From the NCBI GenBank assembly GCA_034434635.1, contig DAOTYX010000143.1, forward strand, positions 1 through 13,439: DNA of 13,439 nucleotides. The letters are read 5' to 3'. This DNA comes from DAOTYX01 sp034434635 (GTDB lineage: Bacteria; Chloroflexota; Anaerolineae; B4-G1; DUEL01). The position numbers and the translations under genes are program-made. This document shows positions 1 through 6,203 of the stretch, piece after piece. The notes beneath the pieces were generated by a model. That model saw nothing but the letters and a program-made list of their open reading frames with translations. It ran no database searches and was not told the origin of the DNA. Positions within the stretch are counted from its first letter, which is position 1; each line of letters begins with the position of its first letter.

Positions 1-2483
1 CCGGCGGGCCGTACAAGCACGCTCACCGGCAGGCTTTCCACCACCTGTCCCGTCGCGTCCAGTCCGACGGCGGCGAAGGTGTGCTCGCCGACCGCGAGCG
101 TCCAGAACGTCTCATAGGGCGGCGCGGTGAGGGTCGCCAGCGGCTCGCCGTCGGCGTACAACGTCACCTGCGTCAGCACGATTCCATCGCCAGGGCGGGC
201 AGCGACGCGGACGGACTGGTAGGCCAGCGGCACCGTCACCGACAGGCGGTAGACCGTGCCGGGGTCGGGATGGGTGATGACCAGGCCAGCCTCTGTCGTC
301 TGCTCGCCGTTCCCGGCCTCCGGGGCGAGCGGCCAGCCATTCCGTCGTGCCCACTCCTGGACCTCCGCCGGAACGAAGAGGAAGACGCGCTCCACCACCC
401 GCCCGGGCGGGGTGTCCGGCCCGGCGGGGTTGCCCGTCGCGGCGTCCACCCGGAGCGGGCGGTACCAGTCGTCCTGGCGGGTGGGAGCCGTGCCGGCCAG
501 GAAGAGTTCCGTCCGCGTGCGGGGGCAGTAGGGGCTGGGCAGCAGGCCGGAGAGGGCGCAGACCTCCACCCGTTCCAGGCCCGGGGGTTCGGTGAACGGG
601 AGCGCCGGCTGGCCGCGCAGCGCCGCGCGCATGAAGTCGTGCCAGATGGGGCCGGCCCCCTCGATGCCGGAGATGTGCACCATCGGCCGGCCGTCGGCAT
701 TGCCGACCCAGACGCCGGTCACCAACTGCGGCGTGTACCCCACCGTCCAGTTGTCCCGCCAGTCGGAGGAGGTGCCGGTCTTGGCCGCCGCCGGGCGGGA
801 GAGGAGGAGGACACTGCTGGAGCCGAAAGCGGGGGCGCGTGCCTCGTTGTCGGAAAGGATGTCGGTGATCAGGTAGGCCACACGCGGGTCGAGCACCTGT
901 GGCCCCAGGCCAGAGTGGGCGCGGTAGCGGAGCGCGCCGGTCTCGTCCCGCACCTCCAGCACCGTGTACGGCTCTACCCGCCGCCCGCCGTTGGCGAAGG
1001 CGCCGTAGGCGGCGGTCAACTCTGTCAGGCGCACCTCCCCACCGCCCAGCGTCAGCGCCAGGCCGAACCGCTCCCCCGCTCCGAATGACGAAAGCCCCAT
1101 GTCGCCAGCCAAAGCCACCAGCCGATCCACCCCCACCTGCTGAAGGACACGCACCGCCGGGACGTTGTAGGAACAGGCCAGCGCCTGCCGGGCGGAGACC
1201 GGGCCGTGGAAGCGGTTGTCGTAGTTCTGGGGGACGTAGGGGCGGCCCTCGCGGGTGGGGAAGGAGGTGCGCACGTCGAACAGCACCGAGGCGGGGGTCA
1301 ACAGCGGCAGGCCGTCCACGCCCGCTATCTGTGGGTCGAAGGCCGCGGCATAGGTCAACGGCTTGATCGCCGAGCCGGGCTGACGCAGAGCCAGCGCCGC
1401 ATTGACCGCCCCATCAATCGCCGGGTCGAAGTAGTCGGGACTGCCCACCATCGCCAGCACCTGACCGCTCTGCGGGTCGAGCGCCACCAGGGCGGCGTTG
1501 TTGACGTCGTGGTAGGCGCTCCCCTCCCCCGCTTCCGCCAGCCGCGCCAGGTGGCGACGGATGGCCCGCTCGCCAGTGTGCTGCAGGTCCAGGTCAAGGG
1601 TGGTGGTGACCACCAACCCGTCGGTGTACAGCGCCTCCAGGCCGAACTCCCGCTCCAGCCAGGCGCGGACGACCATCACGAAGTGCGGCGCTTCGATGGG
1701 GAAGGGGGCCGCGGCGAAGTGCAGCCGTTCCTCCTCCGCCAGACGGGCCTGTTCCTCGGTGATGTACCCCTGTTCGACCATCAGCCGCAGCACCACCCGC
1801 TGCCGCTCGCGCGCCGCTTCCGGATTGGTCAGCGGGTCATAGACCGCCGGGGACTGTGGCAGCCCACTCAGCAGGGCGCACTCGGCCAGGTCCAACTCCG
1901 CTGCCCCTTTGCCGAAGTAGGCGCGTGCGGCGGCCTCGATGCCGTAGGCCAGGTTGCCGTAATTGACCTCGTTCAGGTAGAGTGCCAACACCTCGTCCTT
2001 GGAGTAGGTGCGGGCGATGCGCCAGGCCAGGATGGACTCGCGCAGTTTGCGGGCCAGGGTGCGCTCGGCCCGCTCCTGGGGGTCAAGCAGGAGATTGCGG
2101 GCCAGTTGCTGGGTGATGGTGGAGCCGCCGGCCAGCACCTCGCCGCCGCGCAGGTTGATCCACAGGGCACGCACGATGCCGACCAGGTCCACGCCGGGGT
2201 TCGTGTAGAAGTTGGCGTCTTCGGTGGCGATGGTCGCCTGCCGACAGTAGAGAGGGATTTCCTCCAGCGGCACCGGCGTGTGGCGGCCAGCGTGGGGGTC
2301 GGCGATCTCGTAGAGCAGCCGGCCGTGACGGTCGAGGATGCGGGAGGAGGCGCCGCTCTGATGGGCGTAGAGGGTGTCGGGCGAGGGGAGATCGGCCAGC
2401 AGCCAGTGAGCGACCAGCAGGCCTGCGCCAACTGCGGCGGCCAACAGAGCCGCCAGTGTCCATAACGCGATTCTTCTGCTCAT
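1..2483 (-). CDS. Bifunctional class A penicillin-binding protein (PBP1C-like), 3' end cut by window edge
   Basis: This membrane-anchored enzyme polymerises lipid II into glycan strands and cross-links their peptides. ATG at 2483 opens a frame with no stop to the left edge (about 827 visible residues). Residues 5-27 are one hydrophobic anchor. The GT51 transglycosylase domain has catalytic Glu88 in ATEDANFY, GGSTITQQ at 119-126 and YLNEVNYG further on. The transpeptidase domain has all three motifs: S371-A-I-K374, S438-Y-N440 and K568-T-G-T. A Cys-containing segment (VCALSGLLPSPYCP) and, from about residue 730, an Ig-like tail starting HPDPGTVYRL resemble the BiPBP_C region of PBP1C proteins. 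The upstream neighbour on the same strand is the VTT protein, 130 bases away. PBP1A is an alternative subclass. The long opposite-strand frame at 1206-2465 is a shadow of this gene. Confidence 0.95.
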   Translation of the reverse strand, partial: MSRRIALWTLAALLAAAVGAGLLVAHWLLADLPSPDTLYAHQSGASSRILDRHGRLLYEIADPHAGRHTPVPLEEIPLYCRQATIATEDANFYTNPGVDLVGIVRALWINLRGGEVLAGGSTITQQLARNLLLDPQERAERTLARKLRESILAWRIARTYSKDEVLALYLNEVNYGNLAYGIEAAARAYFGKGAAELDLAECALLSGLPQSPAVYDPLTNPEAARERQRVVLRLMVEQGYITEEQARLAEEERLHFAAAPFPIEAPHFVMVVRAWLEREFGLEALYTDGLVVTTTLDLDLQHTGERAIRRHLARLAEAGEGSAYHDVNNAALVALDPQSGQVLAMVGSPDYFDPAIDGAVNAALALRQPGSAIKPLTYAAAFDPQIAGVDGLPLLTPASVLFDVRTSFPTREGRPYVPQNYDNRFHGPVSARQALACSYNVPAVRVLQQVGVDRLVALAGDMGLSSFGAGERFGLALTLGGGEVRLTELTAAYGAFANGGRRVEPYTVLEVRDETGALRYRAHSGLGPQVLDPRVAYLITDILSDNEARAPAFGSSSVLLLSRPAAAKTGTSSDWRDNWTVGYTPQLVTGVWVGNADGRPMVHISGIEGAGPIWHDFMRAALRGQPALPFTEPPGLERVEVCALSGLLPSPYCPRTRTELFLAGTAPTRQDDWYRPLRVDAATGNPAGPDTPPGRVVERVFLFVPAEVQEWARRNGWPLAPEAGNGEQTTEAGLVITHPDPGTVYRLSVTVPLAYQSVRVAARPGDGIVLTQVTLYADGEPLATLTAPPYETFWTLAVGEHTFAAVGLDATGQVVESLPVSVLVRPA

Positions 2484-2536
2484 TGCCAACGCAAGTTTCC
2501 CCGTCTGGCCCATCTGACACTTTGTCTATGGCTGCC

Positions 2537-2569
2537 CCGTAGGGTTTCCGTAGGGTAACCGTCGGATTC
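2537..2569. repeat. Three 11-bp direct repeats upstream of the PBP gene
   Basis: CCGTAGGGTTT, CCGTAGGGTAA and CCGTCGGATTC lie head to tail with an exact 11-bp period, the third copy more diverged. They sit 54-86 bases before the PBP start codon. On the minus strand, a TTGACG hexamer (2571-2576) lies just upstream of them, but I see no good -10 at the matching distance. Tandem sites with an 11-bp period are typical of OmpR/PhoB-family response regulators, so an operator is possible. Its function is inferred. Confidence 0.5.
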
Positions 2570-2613
2570 GCGTCAAGTCTTGTATGGGCGGTTGTGGTAT
2601 GATAGGCTCAGAG

Positions 2614-3378
2614 TCAGGGGCAGTATCTCTTCTTCTCCTCCTTTGACGAGAGCCGGGGGTAAGGCAAAAGGCCGGGCGGCGGCACCTCCGGCTCTCGGCG
2701 CGTCTGGGGGCCGGTTTCACCCCGCCACAGCAGCGCAGCCTCCAGGCGAGCCTGGAAACGGTAAAGCAGCGCCGCCAGAGCGACCCCGCCGACGACCAAC
2801 ACCCCCCAACCCCACCACGGCAACGCCGTCAGGTTGGCCCCCACCCAGCAGGCAGCCGCCAGTCCCGGCAGCCGACCCAACGCGCAAAGGGCCAGCATCC
2901 GCGGAATAGAGAGCGGCGTCAGGCCGACGACGAAGCAGATCAGGTCGTCGGGCAGGAACGGCAGGAGAAAGACGAGGAAGAAGAAGGCCGGTCCCTGCCG
3001 TCGGGCAATCCCTTCCCACCGCGCCAACCGCTCCGGCTCCACCAGGCGCATCACCAGCGGACGCCCGAGCCTCCGCGCCAACCCCATCGCCAACGCCGAG
3101 CCTGCCGTCACGCCAATCAGGCTGTAGAGGGTCCCCAGGGCTACACCGTAGAGATAGCCATTAGCCCAGCCCAAGACATGCCCGGGGACAGGGGCCAGCA
3201 ACACCTGGGCGACGTTGAGCAGGATGCTGACCAGCGGTCCCCACAGGCCAAAGTCGGCCAGCCAGGACTGTACCGCTTCCCGCTGTGAGAGCAGCCGGTA
3301 GAGGTCGTCCCCCCACGCTGCTACCGCCAGGAGGAAGAGCAAGGTACAGGCCAGCGACAACGTGCGACGACCACTCAC
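2614..3378 (-). CDS. VTT-domain (TVP38/TMEM64, DedA-related) membrane protein
   Basis: This is a 254-residue integral membrane protein of the SNARE-associated/VTT family. Bacterial members of the wider DedA superfamily act as lipid-carrier flippases or transporters; the substrate of the TVP38 branch is unsettled. Seen here: an N-terminal helix (about 6-22), the re-entrant signature APVPG (62-66) followed by NGYLYG (73-78), the glycine-rich helix leading to LARRLG (100-105), and the second signature LPFLPDDL (139-146) before further helices. The start is GTG at 3378. Its GTGA overlaps the stop of the MFS gene, and an AGGAG lies 7 bases upstream, so translation is probably coupled to the MFS gene. 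The frame stays open upstream to 4719, but that part is only a shadow of the MFS gene. Confidence 0.88.
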   Translation of the reverse strand: MSGRRTLSLACTLLFLLAVAAWGDDLYRLLSQREAVQSWLADFGLWGPLVSILLNVAQVLLAPVPGHVLGWANGYLYGVALGTLYSLIGVTAGSALAMGLARRLGRPLVMRLVEPERLARWEGIARRQGPAFFFLVFLLPFLPDDLICFVVGLTPLSIPRMLALCALGRLPGLAAACWVGANLTALPWWGWGVLVVGGVALAALLYRFQARLEAALLWRGETGPQTRREPEVPPPGLLPYPRLSSKEEKKRYCP

Positions 3379-4661
3379 CCCCCAGGCTCCTGTCGCAGGT
3401 CGCGCAGCCGCAGGCTGGCCAGCAACCCCAGGCTCACACCGCCAGCGGTGATGGCGAAGAGAAGAGGGTAGGAGGTCGCCCGCAGCAGCACGCCGCCCAG
3501 GAAGGAGACCGGCATCAGCACACCGGCCAGGGTGTTGGACAAACCCACGTAGAGGGCGCGCTGGTCGGGCGGGGCGATCTCCAGAAGGTAGTTGAAGTGG
3601 CCGGTCATCAATGAGCCGTTGTACACTCCCAGGAAGACGTAGACCAGCAGGTAGGTCAGAGGGAGCGCCGCCTGTCCCGTCAGGTGGATGGCCAGCGCCA
3701 GCAGCGGGCTGGCCAGCGCGGTGATGCAGGATAGGAGAATGACCGGGCGCGGGCCACGTCGCGTGCCCAGCCAGCCCAGCCCAATACCCCCGATGACCCC
3801 GCCGATCATCTGCGCCGAGACGAAGCGGCCGTTGATCCCTTCTGGCAACCCCATCACCTGGGTGGCATGGAGGGTGTAGAAGGAGGAAGCCAGGCCCATC
3901 AGGCCGGCCAGCCAGCGCACCCCCATCAGCAGACGAAAGTCGCGGTCGCTCCCCCAGACCTGGCCCAGTTGCCTCAAGACCTGACGCAGCGGGAGCGGTT
4001 CCCGGTCTGCCTCTCCTTCTGCCAGCGGCTCGCGGATGAGGGTGAGCGCGATCACCGAAGGGACGTGGGCAGCAGCGGACAGGGCGAACAGCAGGGCGTA
4101 GTTGTTGGGGAAGGGTAAAGCCGCGCTCTGGAGCACCCGCTCCACCAGCAGGCCGGCCAGGATGCCCAGGGAGTTGCTGAGCAATTGCCCGCTGCCGATA
4201 AGGCGGGCGCGGCGGTCCAGCGGGATCGCCCGCGCCAGGATGTCGAACCAGGCCACCGAGGCGATGCCGTCCAACACAGTGAAGAGGCCCAGACTCAGGA
4301 AGAGGACGGTCAGCATCGCTGTGGGGTAATCGGTCAGGCGAGCCCAGGTGACCACCGCCAGCAGCAGGAACAACGGTCGCCCGGCGTAGATGGAAGCAAT
4401 CAGGTAGGGTTTGCGGCGCGGACGGCGGCTCATCAGCGCCGCTACCCCCATCTGTGGCAGCAGCCAGCCGGCGGAGAAGACCGTGTTGATCATGCCGATC
4501 AGGGGTTCGGAGTCGGTCAGTTCGTGGACAAACGCCGGCAGCACCGTGCTGAGGTTGACGAAGGAGAAGGCCACGCCGAAGAAGACGTAGTCGGTCAGAA
4601 AAGCGATGAAGTTGTGTCGGAAATGAGGGGGAAGCGTGCCTTCCCCAGCGGTGTTCGTCAA
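3375..4661 (-). CDS. Major facilitator superfamily transporter, substrate unknown
   Basis: This is a 428-residue polytopic inner-membrane protein with about 12 hydrophobic segments in two halves, separated by a charged central loop (near EPLAEGEADREPLPLRQ). A basic cytoplasmic loop, MSRRPRRKPYLI, lies after the second helix where MFS motif A normally falls. PPDQRALYVGLSNTL in the second half is of a type seen in many uncharacterised bacterial MFS proteins. The start is TTG at 4661: the perfect Shine-Dalgarno AGGAGG sits 6 bases upstream, with no in-frame ATG better placed. It is the first gene of a unit with the overlapping VTT gene and has a promoter at 4683-4710. Nothing in the sequence identifies the substrate. 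Confidence 0.9.
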   Translation of the reverse strand: MTNTAGEGTLPPHFRHNFIAFLTDYVFFGVAFSFVNLSTVLPAFVHELTDSEPLIGMINTVFSAGWLLPQMGVAALMSRRPRRKPYLIASIYAGRPLFLLLAVVTWARLTDYPTAMLTVLFLSLGLFTVLDGIASVAWFDILARAIPLDRRARLIGSGQLLSNSLGILAGLLVERVLQSAALPFPNNYALLFALSAAAHVPSVIALTLIREPLAEGEADREPLPLRQVLRQLGQVWGSDRDFRLLMGVRWLAGLMGLASSFYTLHATQVMGLPEGINGRFVSAQMIGGVIGGIGLGWLGTRRGPRPVILLSCITALASPLLALAIHLTGQAALPLTYLLVYVFLGVYNGSLMTGHFNYLLEIAPPDQRALYVGLSNTLAGVLMPVSFLGGVLLRATSYPLLFAITAGGVSLGLLASLRLRDLRQEPGG

Positions 4662-4682
4662 GATGCACCTCCTGTGGTCCGG

Positions 4683-4710
4683 AGTGTACCACGATCCGGT
4701 GCTGAGTCAA
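4683..4710 (-). promoter_or_regulatory. Sigma-70 type promoter of the MFS-VTT unit
   Basis: On the minus strand, TTGACT (4705-4710, 5/6 to the -35 consensus) is followed after 16 bases by TACACT (4683-4688, 4/6 to the -10 consensus), with an extended -10 TGG directly before it. The start site would fall near 4676, giving a leader of about 15 bases. That leader holds only the ribosome binding site AGGAGG (about 4668-4673) before the TTG at 4661. Confidence 0.7.
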
Positions 4711-4902
4711 AGTGATCATCTTGCGGTTCGAGAAAAGGCCTGCCTGAGCGGTTCAGATCCCTCTAAGGCCCTGGCGCGCTCTGCGGGTATCTGAAGCAGT
4801 GGGACGCCCCGCCCGCCATGCTCTTGCCGGGCCTGTGACCCGCACAGTTCGTAGGACAACTGCGAGCAGTTGTCCTACGCCGCCAAGCAATGGGGAATGG
4901 TT
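4711..4902. other. Divergent intergenic region, no gene seen
   Basis: This region lies between the MFS promoter and the L,D-transpeptidase promoter. Besides the strong inverted repeat at 4850-4879 it has only a weak dyad, TTCAGAT (4752-4758) with ATCTGAA (4789-4795). No frame here has a convincing start, ribosome binding site and protein-like composition. The minus-strand frame at 4763-5071 overlaps the L,D-transpeptidase and looks like noise. Confidence 0.6.
4850..4879. repeat. Perfect inverted repeat, 14-bp arms, 2-base centre
   Basis: CGTAGGACAACTGC (4850-4863) is followed by GA and then the exact reverse complement GCAGTTGTCCTACG (4866-4879). No T-tract follows on either strand and no gene runs into it, so it is not an ordinary terminator. 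It lies 24 bases upstream of the -35 of the L,D-transpeptidase promoter. It could be an operator for a dimeric regulator or a copy of a short dispersed palindrome; the sequence alone does not decide. Confidence 0.85.
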
Positions 4903-4937
4903 TGGACACCTGCCGTTGCTGTGCTATAATCTTGATT
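4903..4937 (+). promoter_or_regulatory. Promoter of the L,D-transpeptidase gene; predicted leaderless start
   Basis: TGGACA (4903-4908, 5/6 to -35) is followed after 16 bases by a perfect TATAAT (4925-4930), with the extended -10 TGC at 4922-4924. Only seven bases separate the -10 from the ATG at 4938, so transcription should start on or next to the start codon. No Shine-Dalgarno sequence can fit in that space. Confidence 0.75.
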
Positions 4938-6014
4938 ATGACGCCGATCACCCGCCGACAGTTCCTCAAGGCCTCCGGCACGGCGTTGCTGGCAGGCCTT
5001 CTGCCCGCCTCACGGCTTTTCCCTCTCGCGCGCCCGCACAACAGGGGAGCGGTGCGCATGGGCCGCGCCATTCACACCGTCACCCTCTACGACGCCGCCC
5101 AACCCGGCGCGGAGGCTCTGGGCCACTGGACGCGCGACCAGTGCTTCGTCATCACCGGTGAGGTGCGCGCCCCTGGCCTGAACTCTTACAACGACCTGTG
5201 GTACCAGACTCCCGGTGGGTATGTCTTCTCTGCCTGGGTGCAGCCGCTGTGGGTCTGGCCGCCGCAACCCCCCATCCTGGACGTGGGCGAGTGGGGTTTC
5301 TGGGGAGAGGTCTGCGCTCCCTACACCGATGCGCGTAAGGAGCCACACCCCGAAGCCGCCGTGGCTTACCGCTTCTACAACGGCACCACCTACCACGTGG
5401 TGGATATCGCGTTCGACGACCTGGGGAACCCCTGGTACAAGGTCTACGACGAGTTGCCGCCGCCGACCTACCAGTGGGTGTTGGCCCGCGACATCCGGCG
5501 CATTCCCCGCCAGGAACTCCTGCCCATTCACCCCTTCGCCGGGGCCAAGCGCATCGAGGTGGACCTGAGCCGGCAGCGCGTCACCTGTTATGAGGGGGCG
5601 CAGGTGGTCTTCTCGACGCCATGCGCTTCGGGCATCGGGGGGCGCACGCTGGAAGATGGGACGGTGCAGGACCTCGGCACCCCAACCGGCGAGCATGCGG
5701 CGATACTGAAGCAGGTCTCCCGCCACATGAGTAACCGGTATAACCCCGAGGACCCCACATCCGTGCCACCGCCGCCGGGGGACCTGTTCGACCTGCCGGG
5801 TGTGCCGTGGAACACCTTCTTCGACCAGAGCGGGACGGCCATCCACGGCACCTACTGGCACAACGACTTCGGCGTGCCGCGCAGCCACGGCTGCGTCAAC
5901 GTCTCCATTGACGCGGCGCGTTGGATTTACCTCTGGACCTACCCCATTGGCGGGGCGGAGGATGACTTCGTGATGGGGGATTTCCGGGTGGGGACGCCGA
6001 TCGTCATCTTCTAG
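4938..6014 (+). CDS. Tat-exported L,D-transpeptidase (YkuD domain) with SH3-like N-terminal region
   Basis: This enzyme makes 3-3 peptidoglycan cross-links or attaches proteins, acting outside the cytoplasmic membrane. It has 358 residues from ATG 4938. The N-terminus TRRQFLKASG followed by a hydrophobic stretch is a twin-arginine signal peptide. Residues about 40-200 look like one or two SH3b-like wall-binding modules (aromatic-rich, with VITGEVRAPG and VLARDI). The YkuD domain (about 205-358) starts RIEVDLSRQRVTCYEG and has H303-G-T-Y-W and the catalytic S-H317-G-C319-V-N. The in-frame ATG at 4890 is rejected because it lies upstream of the promoter and spoils the signal peptide. The gene is followed by a GC-rich hairpin and appears monocistronic. 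Confidence 0.93.
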   Translation: MTPITRRQFLKASGTALLAGLLPASRLFPLARPHNRGAVRMGRAIHTVTLYDAAQPGAEALGHWTRDQCFVITGEVRAPGLNSYNDLWYQTPGGYVFSAWVQPLWVWPPQPPILDVGEWGFWGEVCAPYTDARKEPHPEAAVAYRFYNGTTYHVVDIAFDDLGNPWYKVYDELPPPTYQWVLARDIRRIPRQELLPIHPFAGAKRIEVDLSRQRVTCYEGAQVVFSTPCASGIGGRTLEDGTVQDLGTPTGEHAAILKQVSRHMSNRYNPEDPTSVPPPPGDLFDLPGVPWNTFFDQSGTAIHGTYWHNDFGVPRSHGCVNVSIDAARWIYLWTYPIGGAEDDFVMGDFRVGTPIVIF

Positions 6015-6027
6015 TCGGCGGGTTGAG

Positions 6028-6054
6028 CAGGGGCGGAGCACTGCTCCGCCCCTG
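6028..6054 (+). terminator. GC-rich hairpin after the L,D-transpeptidase gene
   Basis: CAGGGGCGGAGCA (6028-6040), one central C, then the exact reverse complement TGCTCCGCCCCTG (6042-6054) begins 14 bases after the stop codon. Only a short T-run (GGCTTT) follows, so termination by this stem alone may be partial. Position and strength fit a terminator isolating the L,D-transpeptidase gene from the ATPase gene. Confidence 0.6.
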
Positions 6055-6143
6055 TGGCTTTCCCTGGCGACGCCGCAATACGACAACCCCTGAACCCTCC
6101 CGCAGGTTAGAAGGTGGACCGTCACCCTCTCGCGCCCGCTGGA

Positions 6144-6203
6144 TTGTGATCCGACGAAGTCATGCTATAATCCCGCCGCGACCCTTGTGGCCAAGGAGGA
6201 CAG
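6144..6203 (+). promoter_or_regulatory. Promoter and ribosome binding site of the P-type ATPase gene
   Basis: TTGTGA (6144-6149, 4/6) is followed after 16 bases by a perfect TATAAT (6166-6171), with extended -10 TGC at 6163-6165. The leader is about 26 bases and ends in AAGGAGGA (6193-6200) just before ATG 6204. The -10 block TGCTATAAT is identical to that of the L,D-transpeptidase promoter. Confidence 0.75.

Noticed and set aside
1206..2465. 419-codon open frame on the plus strand
   Set aside because: Opposite-strand shadow of the PBP gene. The minus strand carries all glycosyltransferase and transpeptidase motifs, and this translation is His/Gln/Gly/Val-rich with no motif.
2595..2603. TGG-TATGAT as a plus-strand promoter -10
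   Set aside because: There is no -35 at the right distance and no gene downstream on the plus strand.
3379..4719. 5' part of the 701-codon minus frame that would extend the VTT protein to 4719
   Set aside because: That part is a frame-shifted shadow of the MFS gene. The GTG at 3378 with its ribosome binding site is a better start.
4749..4760. GGTTCAGATCC resembling a tRNA T-arm
   Set aside because: The invariant A of the T-loop is missing and no acceptor or anticodon stem can be formed around it.
4890..4937. Upstream in-frame ATG for the L,D-transpeptidase
   Set aside because: It lies before the -35/-10 boxes, has no ribosome binding site, and would put 16 residues ahead of the twin-arginine signal.
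5010..6125. 371-codon minus frame
   Set aside because: Antisense to the L,D-transpeptidase, which has a clear catalytic motif, a promoter and a signal peptide.
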